This document shows positions 1-12,100 of a stretch of 64,000 bases of DNA, piece after piece. The stretch covers positions 124,001 through 188,000 of the forward strand of contig VZSE01001826.1 in NCBI GenBank assembly GCA_013398275.1, written 5' to 3'. A program made the position numbers and the translations under genes. The first letter of the stretch is position 1, and each line of letters starts with the position of its first letter. The DNA comes from Promerops cafer (lineage: Eukaryota > Chordata > Aves > Passeriformes > Nectariniidae). Under the pieces are notes generated by a model, which was not told the origin of the DNA, did no database searches, and was given only the letters and a program-made list of their open reading frames with translations.

Positions 1-689
1 GGAAATGATTACTTTCCATCTCACTAAAGCCAAATACTTGAGAATACAGAAGCAGAACCTCTTCTCTCCCTAAAAGAAGAACCATTTTAATAAATAATCA
101 ATTGTTTCATTTTGTCTGTTCAGTTTTAGGTTTCTGGGGAGTAGCTGAGTGATATTTTCAAATGTATTTCGATAACCATAGAAGCTGTAATTTCAGAGAC
201 AGATTATTCTCTTATCTAACTAAAAACTTCTAAGGACAACACCAAAGAATTTTCTCTGTTGTAGTTCTGCTCAGCAGCAAAAATAGTGAAAGATTCGCTA
301 ATGCCCAAAGGGAAAACTGCAGACAGTTCAGATCCTAATTTTGTGATGTTTGACAGTGCTAATGAGTGATAATGAGCAACACTTGAGATCACAGAAATGA
401 CAAATATTCAAGATATCAAATCCCTCCTTTATGATTTAGTCCAGATCACTTTTTTAAGCCATGCATAACTGTATGCCAGAACAGTCCCACAAAGCAGAGA
501 TGGAAAAGGGGATGTGCACCACTGAGCTCATCTCCACTGCAAAGCTCACACCATCTCTAGCACAGAAGGGCAAATAAGAAGAGAGCTGCTTATTTCCCAT
601 CAGCAACTTCAGGAAAATGAAGTTAGCTGAGAGACTCATTCCTCAACATCCTATTTCTAACAGCCAAAGAAAGGCCTGTGTGTCTGAGA

Positions 690-1181
690 CCCCACCTCCA
701 GTGCTGTGTCCAGCTCTAGGGCTCCCAGCACCAGAAGGATGGAGAGCACGAGAGAGTCCAGAGGAGGCCACAGAGAGGCTCCAAGAGCAGAGGAAGCCTC
801 TCTGCTCTGGAGCCAGGCTGGGAGACCTGGGGGTGTTCACCAGAAGAGAAGGCACCAGGGAGACCTCAGAGTCCCTTCCAGGGCCTAAAGGGGCTCCAGG
901 AGAGCTGGAGAGGGACTGGGGACAAGGGGAATGGCTTCTCACTGGCACAGAGCAGAATTAAATGGGATATTGGGATTAAATTCTTCCCTGTGAGGGTGGT
1001 GAGGCCCTGGCACAGGGTGCCCAGAGCAGCTGTGGCTGGCTCTGGATCCCTGGAAGTGTCCAAGGCCAGGCTGGCCAGGGCTTGGAGCACCCTGGGACAG
1101 TGGGAGGTGTCCCTGCCCACGGCAGGGGGCTGGAAATAGATGTTCCCTAATGTCCCTTCCAATTCAAACCATTCTGTGACC
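690..1181 (+). mobile_element. CR1 LINE fragment, 3' end
   Basis: Shows the typical bird CR1 3' region: text equivalent to GTGCTGTGTCCAG, GAGTCCAGAGGAGGCCAC, GGGGCTCCAGGAGAGCTGGAGAGGGACT, TTCTTCCCTGTGAGGGTGGTGAGGCCCTGG (seen in pieces), GTGTCCCTGCCCACGGCAGGGGGCTGG, and the tail CCTTCCAATTCAAACCATTCTGTGA. Truncated at the 5' side as most CR1 copies are. Open frames over it are repeat shadows. It lies antisense to TNRC6C in an intron. Confidence 0.9.
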
Positions 1182-1550
1182 TGCAAAGAACAGAATGAGA
1201 TGGTAGAAAGGCCCAAGACACTCAGCTACTTTTGCCAAAGTATTCTTTTCCTAAGGTGAAAATAGTAACTGAGAGCATAAGCAAGAAAAGGTATAAAAAT
1301 GTCNGTCCAAGGCCAGGTTGGACAGGGCTTGGAGCACCCTGGGACAGTGGGAGGTGTCCCTGCCCACGGCAGGGGGCTGGAAATAGATGTTCCCTAATGT
1401 CCCTTCCAATTCAAACCATTCTGTGACCTGCAAAGAACAGAATGAGATGGTAGAAAGGCCCAAGACACTCAGCTACTTTTGCCAAAGTATTCTTTTCCTA
1501 AGGTGAAAATAGTAACTGAGAGCATAAGCAAGAAAAGGTATAAAAATGTC
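1058..1550 (+). repeat. 246-bp direct duplication around a single N
   Basis: Positions 1058-1303 and 1305-1550 are almost identical (offset 247, a few mismatches near the start), separated by one N at 1304. The unit covers the CR1 tail plus about 120 bp of unique flank. Identity extending past the CR1 end into unique DNA and abutting an N points to two unmerged contig ends rather than a biological duplication. Confidence 0.9.
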
Positions 1551-1954
1551 ACAACAGAACGTAAGAGAAGCTCCTATTCCTTATTTACAAACATGCAAAA
1601 CACTGTTCAAGGAGCATTAAAATTATCAGAAGGATAGATATAACTTGTAAATAGCCAAATTACCAATGCTTCTGTAAGAATCATCACTAAATATTTACAC
1701 TTCCTGAAGATCCATTCTAGCTACCAAAGAATCACAAGGGGAAAAAAAACCAAACTGGAGGAAGACCCCACAGCTCCGAGCACGTGAACAAACCACCAAA
1801 TCTTTTACAAGTGGATGCCAGAAATGGCACATAGTGCCAGAATACGAGTAATAGCCGAGGACTGGAATTTTGAAATGGAACTTTAAAACAATGTTGACAG
1901 CGGAGGAGGCAGCTCCACACCGAAGCAGCTGCTCCCCCGGGGTCCCGCTCTTAC

Positions 1955-2284
1955 CTGGCTGGGCCTTGCCGGGATGCTGCTGTCCCGCCGCTCCCTGCTG
2001 AGGAGGAGGAGGGCTGGCTCCCGCTGCTGCCGCGCCCGGCGCCGGGCCGGGGCCGCTCAGAGCCCCGGCGGGCAGTGGCTGCCCCCGCTTTAGGAGCTGC
2101 TTCTGTTCCTGCTGGCGGAAGCGGGGAGGCACCTCTCGGGGCAGGTATCGGGACGCCGCAGGCTGCTGCCCGTTAGCAGACGCGCGCTTGCCATTGCTGC
2201 TGTTGGTGAGAGTGCTGGTGGAAGTACTGGTACCGGTACCGGCAGGTTGGGGCTGGCTTAAACTGGTCTTAATAGGTTCTGGCA
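1955..2284 (-). CDS. TNRC6C: TNRC6C coding exon with conserved N-terminal block
   Basis: Internal coding exon of a GW182-family protein, the scaffold that binds Argonaute and recruits PABPC and the PAN2-PAN3 and CCR4-NOT deadenylases in cytoplasmic miRNA silencing. Seen: acceptor ...TTTTGCCCTAG before 2284 and donor GTAAGAG after 1955, both on the minus strand. The exon starts by completing a Val codon, reads [16 protein letters not shown], then a Thr/Ser-rich run, then [13 protein letters not shown] and [14 protein letters not shown], and ends in a Pro/Ala/Gly-rich stretch up to KAQP plus one base. Known: the PREVPPRF...LLKRGQ block is shared by TNRC6A, B and C; the VPEPIKTS and [15 protein letters not shown] context fits TNRC6C best. 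Frame joins exactly to the 22-nt exon upstream. The open frame continues past the donor to 1695, but that part is intronic. The GW repeats lie in later exons outside the window. Paralogue choice is from memory of the family, not a search. Confidence 0.93.
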
Positions 2285-3120
2285 CTAGGGCAAAAGAAAA
2301 TAATAATCATTGGTTTAGGATCTGAAAAGATATCAGTTTTGGGGGTTTTTTTATTGTAACTGGTAAACTGATGTTCTGCAGCCACCAAAAAGTTGGCAGA
2401 GTGTGTTACTTTTTGCGTAGGTTTACTTTCTGTGATGGTACTGGAAGCTTTATGCCCTACTGAAACAAATCATCTGTATGGTTTAGAACAGGAGGGAGGA
2501 CAAAAGAAAGCTTTGACAATTCAGTATTGAACAGAATGCGCATTTAAAGTGTTTGGCACCCTGCTGCACCCACCTTGAGCCCCCAATGCCTTTTTAGTTC
2601 AGCAGTTTTGGGACCGACCTTGCCAATATTAACATCAAATCCCAGGGCCTACAGCCATGAAAACAAACATTTTCAGGCTTCTAATAAGCTCCAAAAAATC
2701 CAAGCTAAAAGACCTGATCCACCAGCTTATGCAGTACTCACAAAAACTTTGATTTTCTTGTGGTCTTTATCCAAAGCTTTGCATCAAACACTTAGGACAT
2801 CCCAGTCACCAACATCTGCACTCCAGGCATACATCTGATACCTCCCACACTAACCCAGCCTGCAATGAGCCAGCCAGGCCACCCTGGGATGTGCCTGCAC
2901 ACTGGCACATTGTGACCAGCAGTGCCAGGTCCCTTTGGAACAGGCAGGAGGGAGCAGGCACCGCACTGGGGGATGGCAGCCCTGGCTCAGCTCACCTGGC
3001 AGTGACTGCCAGAGCTCTTCAGTCACCCAGAGAAACTCTTTGAGCTTCTGGGATGAACAGAACCAAGCTCCAGCTCATCACAAGCCATGTCCAGCAAGTG
3101 CAAAATTCCAGCTCATTCAG

Positions 3121-3300
3121 TCACAGAATATGGTGAGTGGGAAGGGACACACCAGGATCATCACCCGAGTGCTGGCCCCGCACAGGATCCTCCCCAGGAG
3201 TCAGACTTTGTGCCCAAGAACTGTTCAAATGTCGCTTGAACTCTGTCACAGACACTATAAACCCACACTCAGCCCCTCTCCAGGCTCTGACACACGTAGA
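3121..3300 (-). mobile_element. CR1 LINE fragment
   Basis: The plus strand reads as the reverse complement of a CR1 tail: TCACAGAATATGGTGAGTGG, AAGGGACACACCAGGATCAT, GTGCTGGCCCCGCACAGGAT, then TTGAACTCTGTCACAGACAC. This matches the CR1 subfamily whose tail reads as GAGTTGGAAGGGACCCACAAGG. The inner end is uncertain. Open frames across it are shadows. Confidence 0.75.
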
Positions 3301-6300
3301 AAACTGAACAACTCCTACAGCTGCAGCAGTGAACAGCACCGAGGGAATGCCGAGGGTGGGCTCAAAACAAGCAGGGACTTGACCAAGCAAAAATATGCCA
3401 AAAAGTCTGACAGAACCATCAGCACTTCACTTCTCCAAGACGTTTGTTTTGGAAGCCTAAATAATTTCACCTGTGATTCTGTCTGAGCAAAAAAGGAACT
3501 CTAAGTATATTAAAAAATTGAAGTACCTCTAATACCTGAAGAGAAGAGAATAAACCTTCCTTAGCTTTTCAAAATACACAATCACCTTTGGAAACAAACA
3601 GTTTATCCTTACTTTGAAATTTAAAAAGTAGATAGAAAGTATCGTGGAATGCAGAATAATTACTTTCAAATACCAAATCTGCATATTCAACATGTATGTG
3701 AAAACTATTCTGTTTCCACAGTACAAACAGATCTGTCGTTCACTTGATAGAAAATAAGTCTGGCTTCATTGTAATGGGTTTATTTTAGCTCCTATTGTTT
3801 CTGCTACTACTGTTACAGCAGTGTAAGCATTTACCTCTACTACCACTACCATCACAGAGATGCAAACATTTACAAACAGTGAGATCTGAAGGACACAGGA
3901 TTTCTGCAAAGTCATTTACCACAAGGTTCACCCAGAGCACTGCAGACACAGGCTGATCAACCAAAAATAACCCACCATGGCAGCCAGGGAGGTTCTCCAG
4001 CTCGGATGACAGACCAGGCACACACCCCCTGGTGCCAGCAGATGAGAGGGAATGCCAGGGAAGAGGAGGAAAAGGACAAGAGAATGGAAACCACTCACTG
4101 GCACAATGCCAGCAGAGCTGGGATTTGTCTGGCTCCAAGATTTTCATGAGGAATATTAATTAATTGGAAATATATATTAGAGAGCAAGACAGGCAGCTTT
4201 TTAAAAAGCATTATATTCTCAATATTGTGTATATATAAATCACATCTGATACTTCCAAAGAGGTGTGCATATAGATATATTTGTTTTTTAAAAATCACTA
4301 ATGCAAGTCATAGAATAGACAACACTTTTCACTTTACTGTAAACTAACAAAGATGTTTCATCACAAAGGGGAGGCCAGAGAAACCCATTTTCCCAGTGTT
4401 AGACAATGTTCCCTCTACATATCTGAATCACAGATGAGAGAAAAGAACAAAGAAAATCAAAATATCGCTGTACTTTAGAATTAAAATATTTCTGCATATT
4501 CATGCTACTGTTTTTTCTCTAATCAACACAGCAAAGTAATTTTTATTTTGTACATCAAAAACATTAAAGAGTACTTAAATGGAAGCTCTTGCAAGAATAC
4601 TATGTCTACAAATCATGGTAGCTGGAAAAGAACTGCTTAATTATACCAATGACAGGGAATAAAGCAAGAAGAGTGAACAACATCACACGAATGGGCTTGA
4701 GCCCTAAATTCCACCTTCATACCAGGCTGGAATTTAGACTTCAAACACAGCAACAATACTTAGAGAATATGTATTACAAAGACAGTATGACTGTGTTCTA
4801 AAAGCCATCCTCAGCAATGTTTAACCAGCAATTTTCACTTGATATGCACTGTGAGAAATACCAAATGTTCCAAGTGTCTGCCCCGGATGTCCTAATTATG
4901 AATTGCCGTGTGATATTGGCAATAACAGCATCTTTACAAACCCTTGAGCCATTCCCCTCCCTGCAGGGCTGCACCCTGACACCACGGGGTACCAAGGGCT
5001 TCCCCCACTGCGGGGCACCAAGGCAGAGCAGCAGGAGCCTCTCCCAGGCAGCGCCTGGGCACTGGGAGCTCTGCCTTTAAGCAGCCCCAAGGGCTGAGCT
5101 GCCAGTCCACAGAGAGCCCTGGCAGCCCCCAGGAACAGCCCGTCCACCCTTTCACCTGCAAGGAATCCCTGTCACGGCTAATGGCACGTGGGCAGCTGCT
5201 GGAAAGCCAGGAATTAAAACAGCTTTTATGGCTAAATTTGCCTGAACGCAAAAAATGTTGTTTAAATCGTGTGGGGGAAAGGATTTAACACCCGGTGATT
5301 TTCATAACCAGCACGTGATTAAAGAGCTAAAGCAAAAACATTTAAGTGGAAAGCCTCTTGCAAAAATACAATTAAAGGCGTAAAATGAAAGCCTTGAGAT
5401 TGCTTGCTCTTAAGATGTTTGTGATGGGTATCTGCTTACTCTCCATTCCGAGCTGTACATACACTAAACAATGAGCTTGCTTGTAATAATTATCAGTGCT
5501 TAATGGTATCTAAACTTCTTAATCCAATTTTACCCAAACAAATCCAATAATTACTCCATATGCTTTTTGATGATTACAATCTCGGGAATCCCAACTGTAT
5601 AAAAAAGTGTTACGAGCAATTGTAGGTGGATTTTATTAATATAATGAATAGGATCAGTCTAACAGATTTCAATTACAACAATAGCTTTTAAGTACATTTC
5701 TATGACATAAGGAAAGAACATGCATAAATGAAAGAAACTGGTTAAGCCACATAATACTGATTTATGGCAGCTTTTTCCTTTCATTCACCTCATTAACATT
5801 TCTCTGTATTTCAGAATCCCCCACTCCAGCTCTATAAAACTTGCATTTCTAAAGCCTTCAAGGACCAGACATTCCAGAAGAGAAACAGTTAAACCCAGAA
5901 ATGCATTCTTGGCTGCTACTGTGACAGGATTTATTTACAGCTTCTATTAAACACAGCAGCTCCATTACAAAGTGCTGGATGTGAGGAGAATTTTTGATTA
6001 TACAATGCCAATGCCTCACTGCGTTAAACATATCATGCCAGTGTATTATTTTTTTCCTTCAGCAATTCGTTCAGGTCATTGTTTGATGGGTTTATGAATT
6101 CATTACAGGAAACAGATGGATCCCATAATTCAGAGCTATTCTCCCAGCCAATCATTTGGGCAATTTTTTTCCTCATCTTGCTCCCCCCTCCAAATCAACC
6201 TTAATGAAGCCACTTCCTCCACGGCCAGTTCCCTGCACACACACACTGCAGCACATCACTGCTGATTAAAGCTCCCTCCAGACTACAGGCTTTCCAAATA

Positions 6301-7146
6301 AAGCTGAGCAGGAGCACAATCCCACAGACACCCCCTCCGAGGTCACACAGAGCACCAGGAACTTACCCAAGTCGGGTGAAGACAGCCACAAAAAACAGCA
6401 TTAGAGTGGGCAAAACCACAAGTCCTCATTAATGAGAAACCCATTTTTATTTGCTCACAGAAGTCTGTTGCAGGAAAAAATTCTTGCCCCCCCCCCAATC
6501 TACTTTCAAAGGCTGAATTTTCATTTAGCAAATTACCTCCTTTGTCTCCTAAGTGCTGGGATTTGCTATCCACAGTGACATCTGCTGGCAGCAGCAAAGG
6601 TGCTCAGAACTATTGCAGAAAACCCACTTCTACTGTTTTTACACATAAAATGCCAAATTTTCTGCCTGGATCATCCCTTCTCCCAAAATCACGAACTCCT
6701 GGGGGAAAAAAACCTGCAGTCTAATGCCAAGATAATCCCAAAACTTATAATGGCTTTAATAATGTACCCAGAAGCTGCTGTTTGACATCAAAGCCCACAT
6801 TGAGTGAAAAAGTGAAAATACGTGCATTATTGTGGCTTTAGAACTTTGTCACCATTTATTTAAAAAAATGCCTTGACTTTGGGCCAATTCCTGATGATAT
6901 AATTTCTCTAATACCCAGAACAAATAAAGTGTTTTCCTGGTTTAACTTCATTTCCCCCCTCACAGTAGACCATGGGGCAGCTTCTGCTTCCTCTTCCTCT
7001 CCACTTCCTTCTCTTGTCTTTTACAACATTTCCTTCCTTAGTCTTTCACCACCCCAGTTTGAAAATCTCATCTATAACCTACTTCTCCTGACAGATTTCT
7101 CACTTCTACCAACTTGGACCTTCTATATAGAACTTGTAGAACTTGA

Positions 7147-7194
7147 TTTTTTTTTTTTTTTTTTTTTTTTTNTTTTTTTTTTTTTTTTTTTTTT
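7147..7194. repeat. Poly-T tract interrupted by N
   Basis: 25 T, one N (7172), 22 T. True length is unresolved because the two contig ends both stop inside the homopolymer. Confidence 0.95.
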
Positions 7195-7639
7195 GCCAGG
7201 CAACTGGAAGTCAGAGTAGGAATTAACAGAAACCTGGAAAGTTCATGGAAAACTTCTAAATCAGTTCTTAGGATTTCTCAACAATAGAAGGTCTTTATGC
7301 AAAGGTATGAAATAGAGAAGCATTGAGGACTTCATTCCCCACCTCCACTTTGACTCTAAAGCAATGTATCCACAAATCCAGCTGACCCCTGGCTCCTACC
7401 CAGACACTCCTTTGTTCCTCCCTCCCCTCAGACCCAGGCACTCACCTCAGTTCAAACAAGTTCTGTCTGTTTGCTCACATTTCCCACCCATGTCCCACCA
7501 GCCAAAGCTTGCTCTGTGTATCTTAACTATGTAATGGCTGCTGAAATGACATTCTTACTTGATACTGTCATAAGCAAAGTGGGGAAATGTGAGCAAAATG
7601 TAAAATTGGTTGAAATGTTCTCTGGGAGAATCAATGGCT

Positions 7640-8455
7640 TGCTGTCAAAACAGAATATGTTTCAGAAGAGATTCCACAGGGACTTGATCCGAGCCTACGC
7701 CGTTCAATATTTTGTTAACAGCTGGATGATGGACTAGAGAATATCCTTATTAAATCTGCAAATGACACCAAGATGGGAGAAGGAAGATGGGGGTGGTCAG
7801 ATCAGTGTGTGACAGGATCAGAGCTCAGCAGTGAGGAACTGGAGATGTGACAAAACTACTACAATTCAATAAGGAAAGTCACATCATTAGGCAGGAGGAA
7901 TTAAATGCAGAACAGCAAACAACTCGCCCCACAGCAGTTCTGCAGAAAAAGAAGCAATGTTTTAGCAGATTATAAACCAAAGAGGAGGAAAAGATAATCA
8001 AGAAGATTGTAAAAAGCCAATTGGTGGAATAGGATAAACACCCAGCAAGCCATCTACTCGAGCCTGGCATCACAAAACCCTCCCTGTCTGCACCCACAGC
8101 TGAGCATCTCTCTTCCAGATGGAGCTGGACCACCTGAAAGGGCACAAAGGAAATGGGAATCTGGAAAAGGGAACTACCACAGCAGACAGAGGTAAGGGAG
8201 CAGTCAGTCTACAAGACACTAGGCACACAAATTTAAAAAAATACAAATAAAGAGGACGGAATAATTTGCTCCACCCCACAGCGAATAAGACAAGACTTGC
8301 TGGGTTTAAATTGCAGTCAGGGAGATTTAGACTTACATTTCCAACAATAAGGATGATTAAGGATTATCTGCAGACATGATACAGGTTTGGTGATCTTGTC
8401 TCAGGGCAAGAGGATGGAATAAATGACCTCTCAAGAACCTTTAGAGCACATTTTC
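7640..8455 (+). mobile_element. Old CR1 LINE fragment (ORF2 end and 3' region)
   Basis: Diverged CR1 copy. The segment around 7700-7800 carries the reverse-transcriptase-region signature with AATATTTTGTTAACA and TCTGCAAATGACACCAAGATGGG (equivalent to a FADDTK-like reading), now broken by stops and frameshifts. Further along, AGATTTAGACTTACATTTCC and GGATGGAATAAATGACCTCTC (8412-8435) match the CR1 3' region. The middle is poorly recognisable, so continuity is inferred. Confidence 0.6.
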
Positions 8456-9158
8456 TACCACTCTACATGTAAAACAGAGCTCCAAATCCATCTTACTCAG
8501 TTCTCCCACTTCCCTCAGCCATGACAAAGAAATCCTTTTTCTCTCAGGTTGGTAGTCACAGCACTCTCCCCAGCTTCTGCTGGTTTTTAAATGAGTTTCA
8601 GATGTGGCCTTTCTTCACCAGCCCTAGTTGCAGATTCTCTCCATTTTGTTCTTGATTAATGTAAATTTGGAATTGTATCAATACTGAGTGACATTTTATC
8701 CCTCACCACCATGGTGAATCCTCTGTGTAAGCCCAGCACAGCCCACCCTGAGGCAGAACTTCTGTGCAGCAAAGGGTCAGAGCCCAACTCTATTCACAAA
8801 TTGAACTTTTTACTTAAGAGCTGCAGAAGTTCCTAACAAAAACATAGATTCTTGAGTACTTCAGAGCTCAGACACAAGATTTTGTTTCCCTTTCTGGAAC
8901 AGCATCTACATTTTTTTCTTTCAGATCTGTCAGCAGAGAGGGTGACAAATACTTCTTTTGACAGAAAGATACAAAACCTGTTTTGGGTGACTCAACATGT
9001 ATTTTTAAGTTTTTTTCAATCCTATTCTACATTATTCAGGTTGGTGTCACATGCAGCAATCTTGTGAAGAACACTTATACTTTTAACAGTTTTAATATTT
9101 TTCTCACTGCTTTCCTCCATGTTAGCACTGATTATAATTTTAATTTTAAATTCAAAAT

Positions 9159-9195
9159 TAATTAGCTGTGCCATTAAAAATGGTACAGCTAATTA
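9159..9195. repeat. 17-bp-stem inverted repeat (hairpin)
   Basis: Arms TAATTAGCTGTGCCATT (9159-9175) and AATGGTACAGCTAATTA (9179-9195) are reverse complements except for one position (C/T, a G-U pair in RNA), with a 3-nt A loop. It sits in AT-rich intronic DNA of TNRC6C. Could be a decayed palindromic element, a hairpin transcript, or chance in AT-rich sequence; no miRNA identity recognised. Confidence 0.8.
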
Positions 9196-12100
9196 GGTTG
9201 ATAGGTTGTCATCAACAATAGATTGATAATCCAAAGCAAATATGATGCTCTCCCACTGCAAGCCAAAGCCTCTCATGTTTATTGAAAGCTCTGAGTGCAC
9301 ACACATGGGGTTTGCCATCAGCTAATTGATGAGCAGAAATTGGACTGTACACATCAGGCCTCAAACTCAGCAGCCCAAGCTGGGAACCAGGACTGCAGGC
9401 AGTGGAACAGTTAAATTCACAGAGCAGCATTCCTGCAGGACGTGAACTGATAACAGATGGTAACTTTCAAGACTTAACAATTCATCTGTTTCCTTTCAAG
9501 GGAGAGTTCTCCAAGGGGCAGGCGCTGGGACTCCAATACCAGTATCAATCATGTGCATCTCCCTGCACACAGCCCTGCCCAAATGCTGCCCCTTGTAAAG
9601 CAGCAGATAAATACAGCCAGGAGTTCACCTGGCTAGAAGCTGCTCTCTGTCCAGGTGTATTTCCTTTAACACATCATCACACATTTAACTTGGGATTCAG
9701 ACTCCTGCAAAGCCAACTCCCACCTCCAGAGCAGGGCAATACACTGGCCTCAGAAAGAGAACTGGGCTATTCTAAAGGAAAATAATGAAGCTATTAGAAG
9801 TTTTTAATCACTCATATTAATAACGTTAAGAAACAACAGCATTAACAACTGTCTGAAAAGGACAGGAGGGAGATAAGAGTCATTGCTGAGATGAATTAAC
9901 TGGTGCAGGAAATTACTACTGTAAAATTTAAGTGAGAGGGCAGCTCAGAATTAAGAGAGGGATTCTCAGCAATTGGTTAGAAATGCTGGCAGAATATTTT
10001 CAGGTTTTATAAGACTTTCATATAGAGTGTTCAGAACTCTTCACAGGGAATTCACATCTTGTATTCCTTCCCAGAGTATTTAGGAACATCTGAATTCCAA
10101 CTAATTGTATAAAGACCCACTAGGGAAACATAGTAAGTTCTATCCCACCAACAGGACATGAGAGCACCACAAACAGAATCCCAGCAATTCAGGAACACAG
10201 CAAAGGATGTCAGGAGCCAGCCATGGGCATGTGCCCTTCATCCCCATCTCACCCTCCAAACCATCCTCAGTGTTGCTCCAGGCAAGGTACCCCCAGAAGG
10301 AACTACACAATAAAAGAGTCAGAGAAGACAGGAAACAAATTACACAAAACCAACACTATCATCACTGCAAGTGCCAGTGGGAAAATTCAAGCATATAATA
10401 ACAGATTAAATAACTCCATACAGAGCCACATTAGAAGTCTGGGCAGACTCAGGAAGTGAATCCTTCAATCTTAAACTGACTGTGTGCATTTAATCTCATT
10501 AGACAATGTTTTACACAGTTTTCATATGCAAAAGAATTTTTTAAAAATAAATTTACAAATGGCACAGCCATCACACCAGACATGTTCTTCCTCCTTTCCA
10601 CAGACCACTTCCAGGCACAGACTGAGAAGCAAATATTCTTTACAGCAGAAACTCAATTGTTACACCACACACACAGAAAGATAAATATGCAAATTCCAAG
10701 TAAATAGTACATTCCTAAGAAACTGAAAATGAGGATAGCCTCAGTATCCACTGATTTACTGGATACAAGAGCCTGAAATTTCCTTCACCTTGAACAGTGA
10801 TGGATCTGCACATACAGCCCACTCTTCAGCTGGGGCCTGAAGAGTGAATCCCCGTGTAAATGCCTCCAGTTTCATGCAGATGGGGTTGAGTACTGTCAAG
10901 ATACCCCATATCCCTATCATTTCTATCTGGGGTTGCCTCCACAGAGATCACTCAGCACTGGCACACAGGGCACAGATTCTATCACACTTGGAATATGTGC
11001 TGTACCACGGTCTGTCCATGCAGGGTGGATGTTCCTGGAGTTTCAGGGTGTCCCAGGGCACAGTCAGTGCTGGCATCCCACCCAGGACAACTGGGAATAC
11101 TAAGCACTCATGCTACAGCAGGTACACCACCTCTTTTTCCACTTTGACATTTCAGCTGCAAAGAAGGTAAGGACCCTCTGGCTGTTTTCTGAAATGCCTG
11201 GAAATTGCCAGTGTGCATTTATGGATCAATATCCTAACGTGGACAGAGAGATCAATGTGTGCAGGACACCTCTGAGCTGCCAGGTGTGCAGGCAGCCTGA
11301 GCGATTTTTTGTGCCCAAAATCAGTGTCCAGGGAGCCCCAGGCCTGGAGAATGTGGACACACCCTGGGCCCAACAGCCCAGACACATCACACCACTACAC
11401 ACAGGCACATTTTTCTCCTGCAAACCAGAAATACAGCTCCTCCAGGTATTTCTGTTTTGGGGGAGCAGGCTGCATTGATATTTAATTCCTTTCAGACATG
11501 CCCATGGAAGCACGCTGTGACTGCCTGCAGATGCCAGGGCTGCTGCTCAGATAGGAAGGGTAATGTTGCCTGACACTGCCTGAGCTGCTGGAATCATGGC
11601 ACTGGGCACACTTGTCACACTGACTAAAGGCCTGTGCAGACACAAAGCCTCGGCCCTCCCGTCACGGACATTTATGGTACCAAGTGAATATTTTACATGC
11701 GACACTAAAATAGCAACAATTTTGTGAGCAACCAGTAACAGGCCTCTGGAATTTTGGCATAACCCTTCCAGTTCACATTCTATCTCAAAAGAAGACTTAA
11801 TATGTTTATACTACAGCTCTAAAGATAGCTCAGATAACTCTACACTATCATTTTAAATCAGTCAGCAAGAAAAACTGAAGCAGAGCCAATAAATAGAGTG
11901 TCCAGCATGGACCAGCTTCCCCCACTCCCAGGCAGTGTGGATTTATTCCAAGTTTCAGGTAGCATCACCCTGAAAAATTCTGCATGGAGCCAACTCAATG
12001 AAAGGTAAACCTGAACTATTTTGCCCTTACATGTTAAAATCTTGTGTCCTTATTCGGATAACTAAAGATGTCCTCATTTATATATCACACAATTATTTTG

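Larger units (their letters stand above)
1..1954 (-). other. TNRC6C: TNRC6C intron (5' part, continues out of window)
   Basis: Begins at the donor GTAAGAG (1954) and runs off the window end. It contains a sense-unrelated CR1 fragment at about 690-1181, its artefactual duplicate after the N at 1304, and otherwise AT-rich unique sequence. The open frame reading into the intron from the exon (down to 1695) loses all resemblance to TNRC6C after the donor. Confidence 0.85.

Noticed and set aside
866..1463. Two near-identical minus-strand open frames sharing MGLSTISFCSLQ
   Set aside because: Antisense shadow of the CR1 tail duplicated around the N at 1304.
1695..1954. Extension of the TNRC6C exon frame beyond the donor
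   Set aside because: A good GTAAGAG donor lies at 1954 and the sequence beyond it loses resemblance to the family.
7471..7737. 88-codon plus-strand frame
   Set aside because: Runs into an old CR1 fragment; no similarity to a known host protein and no splice support.
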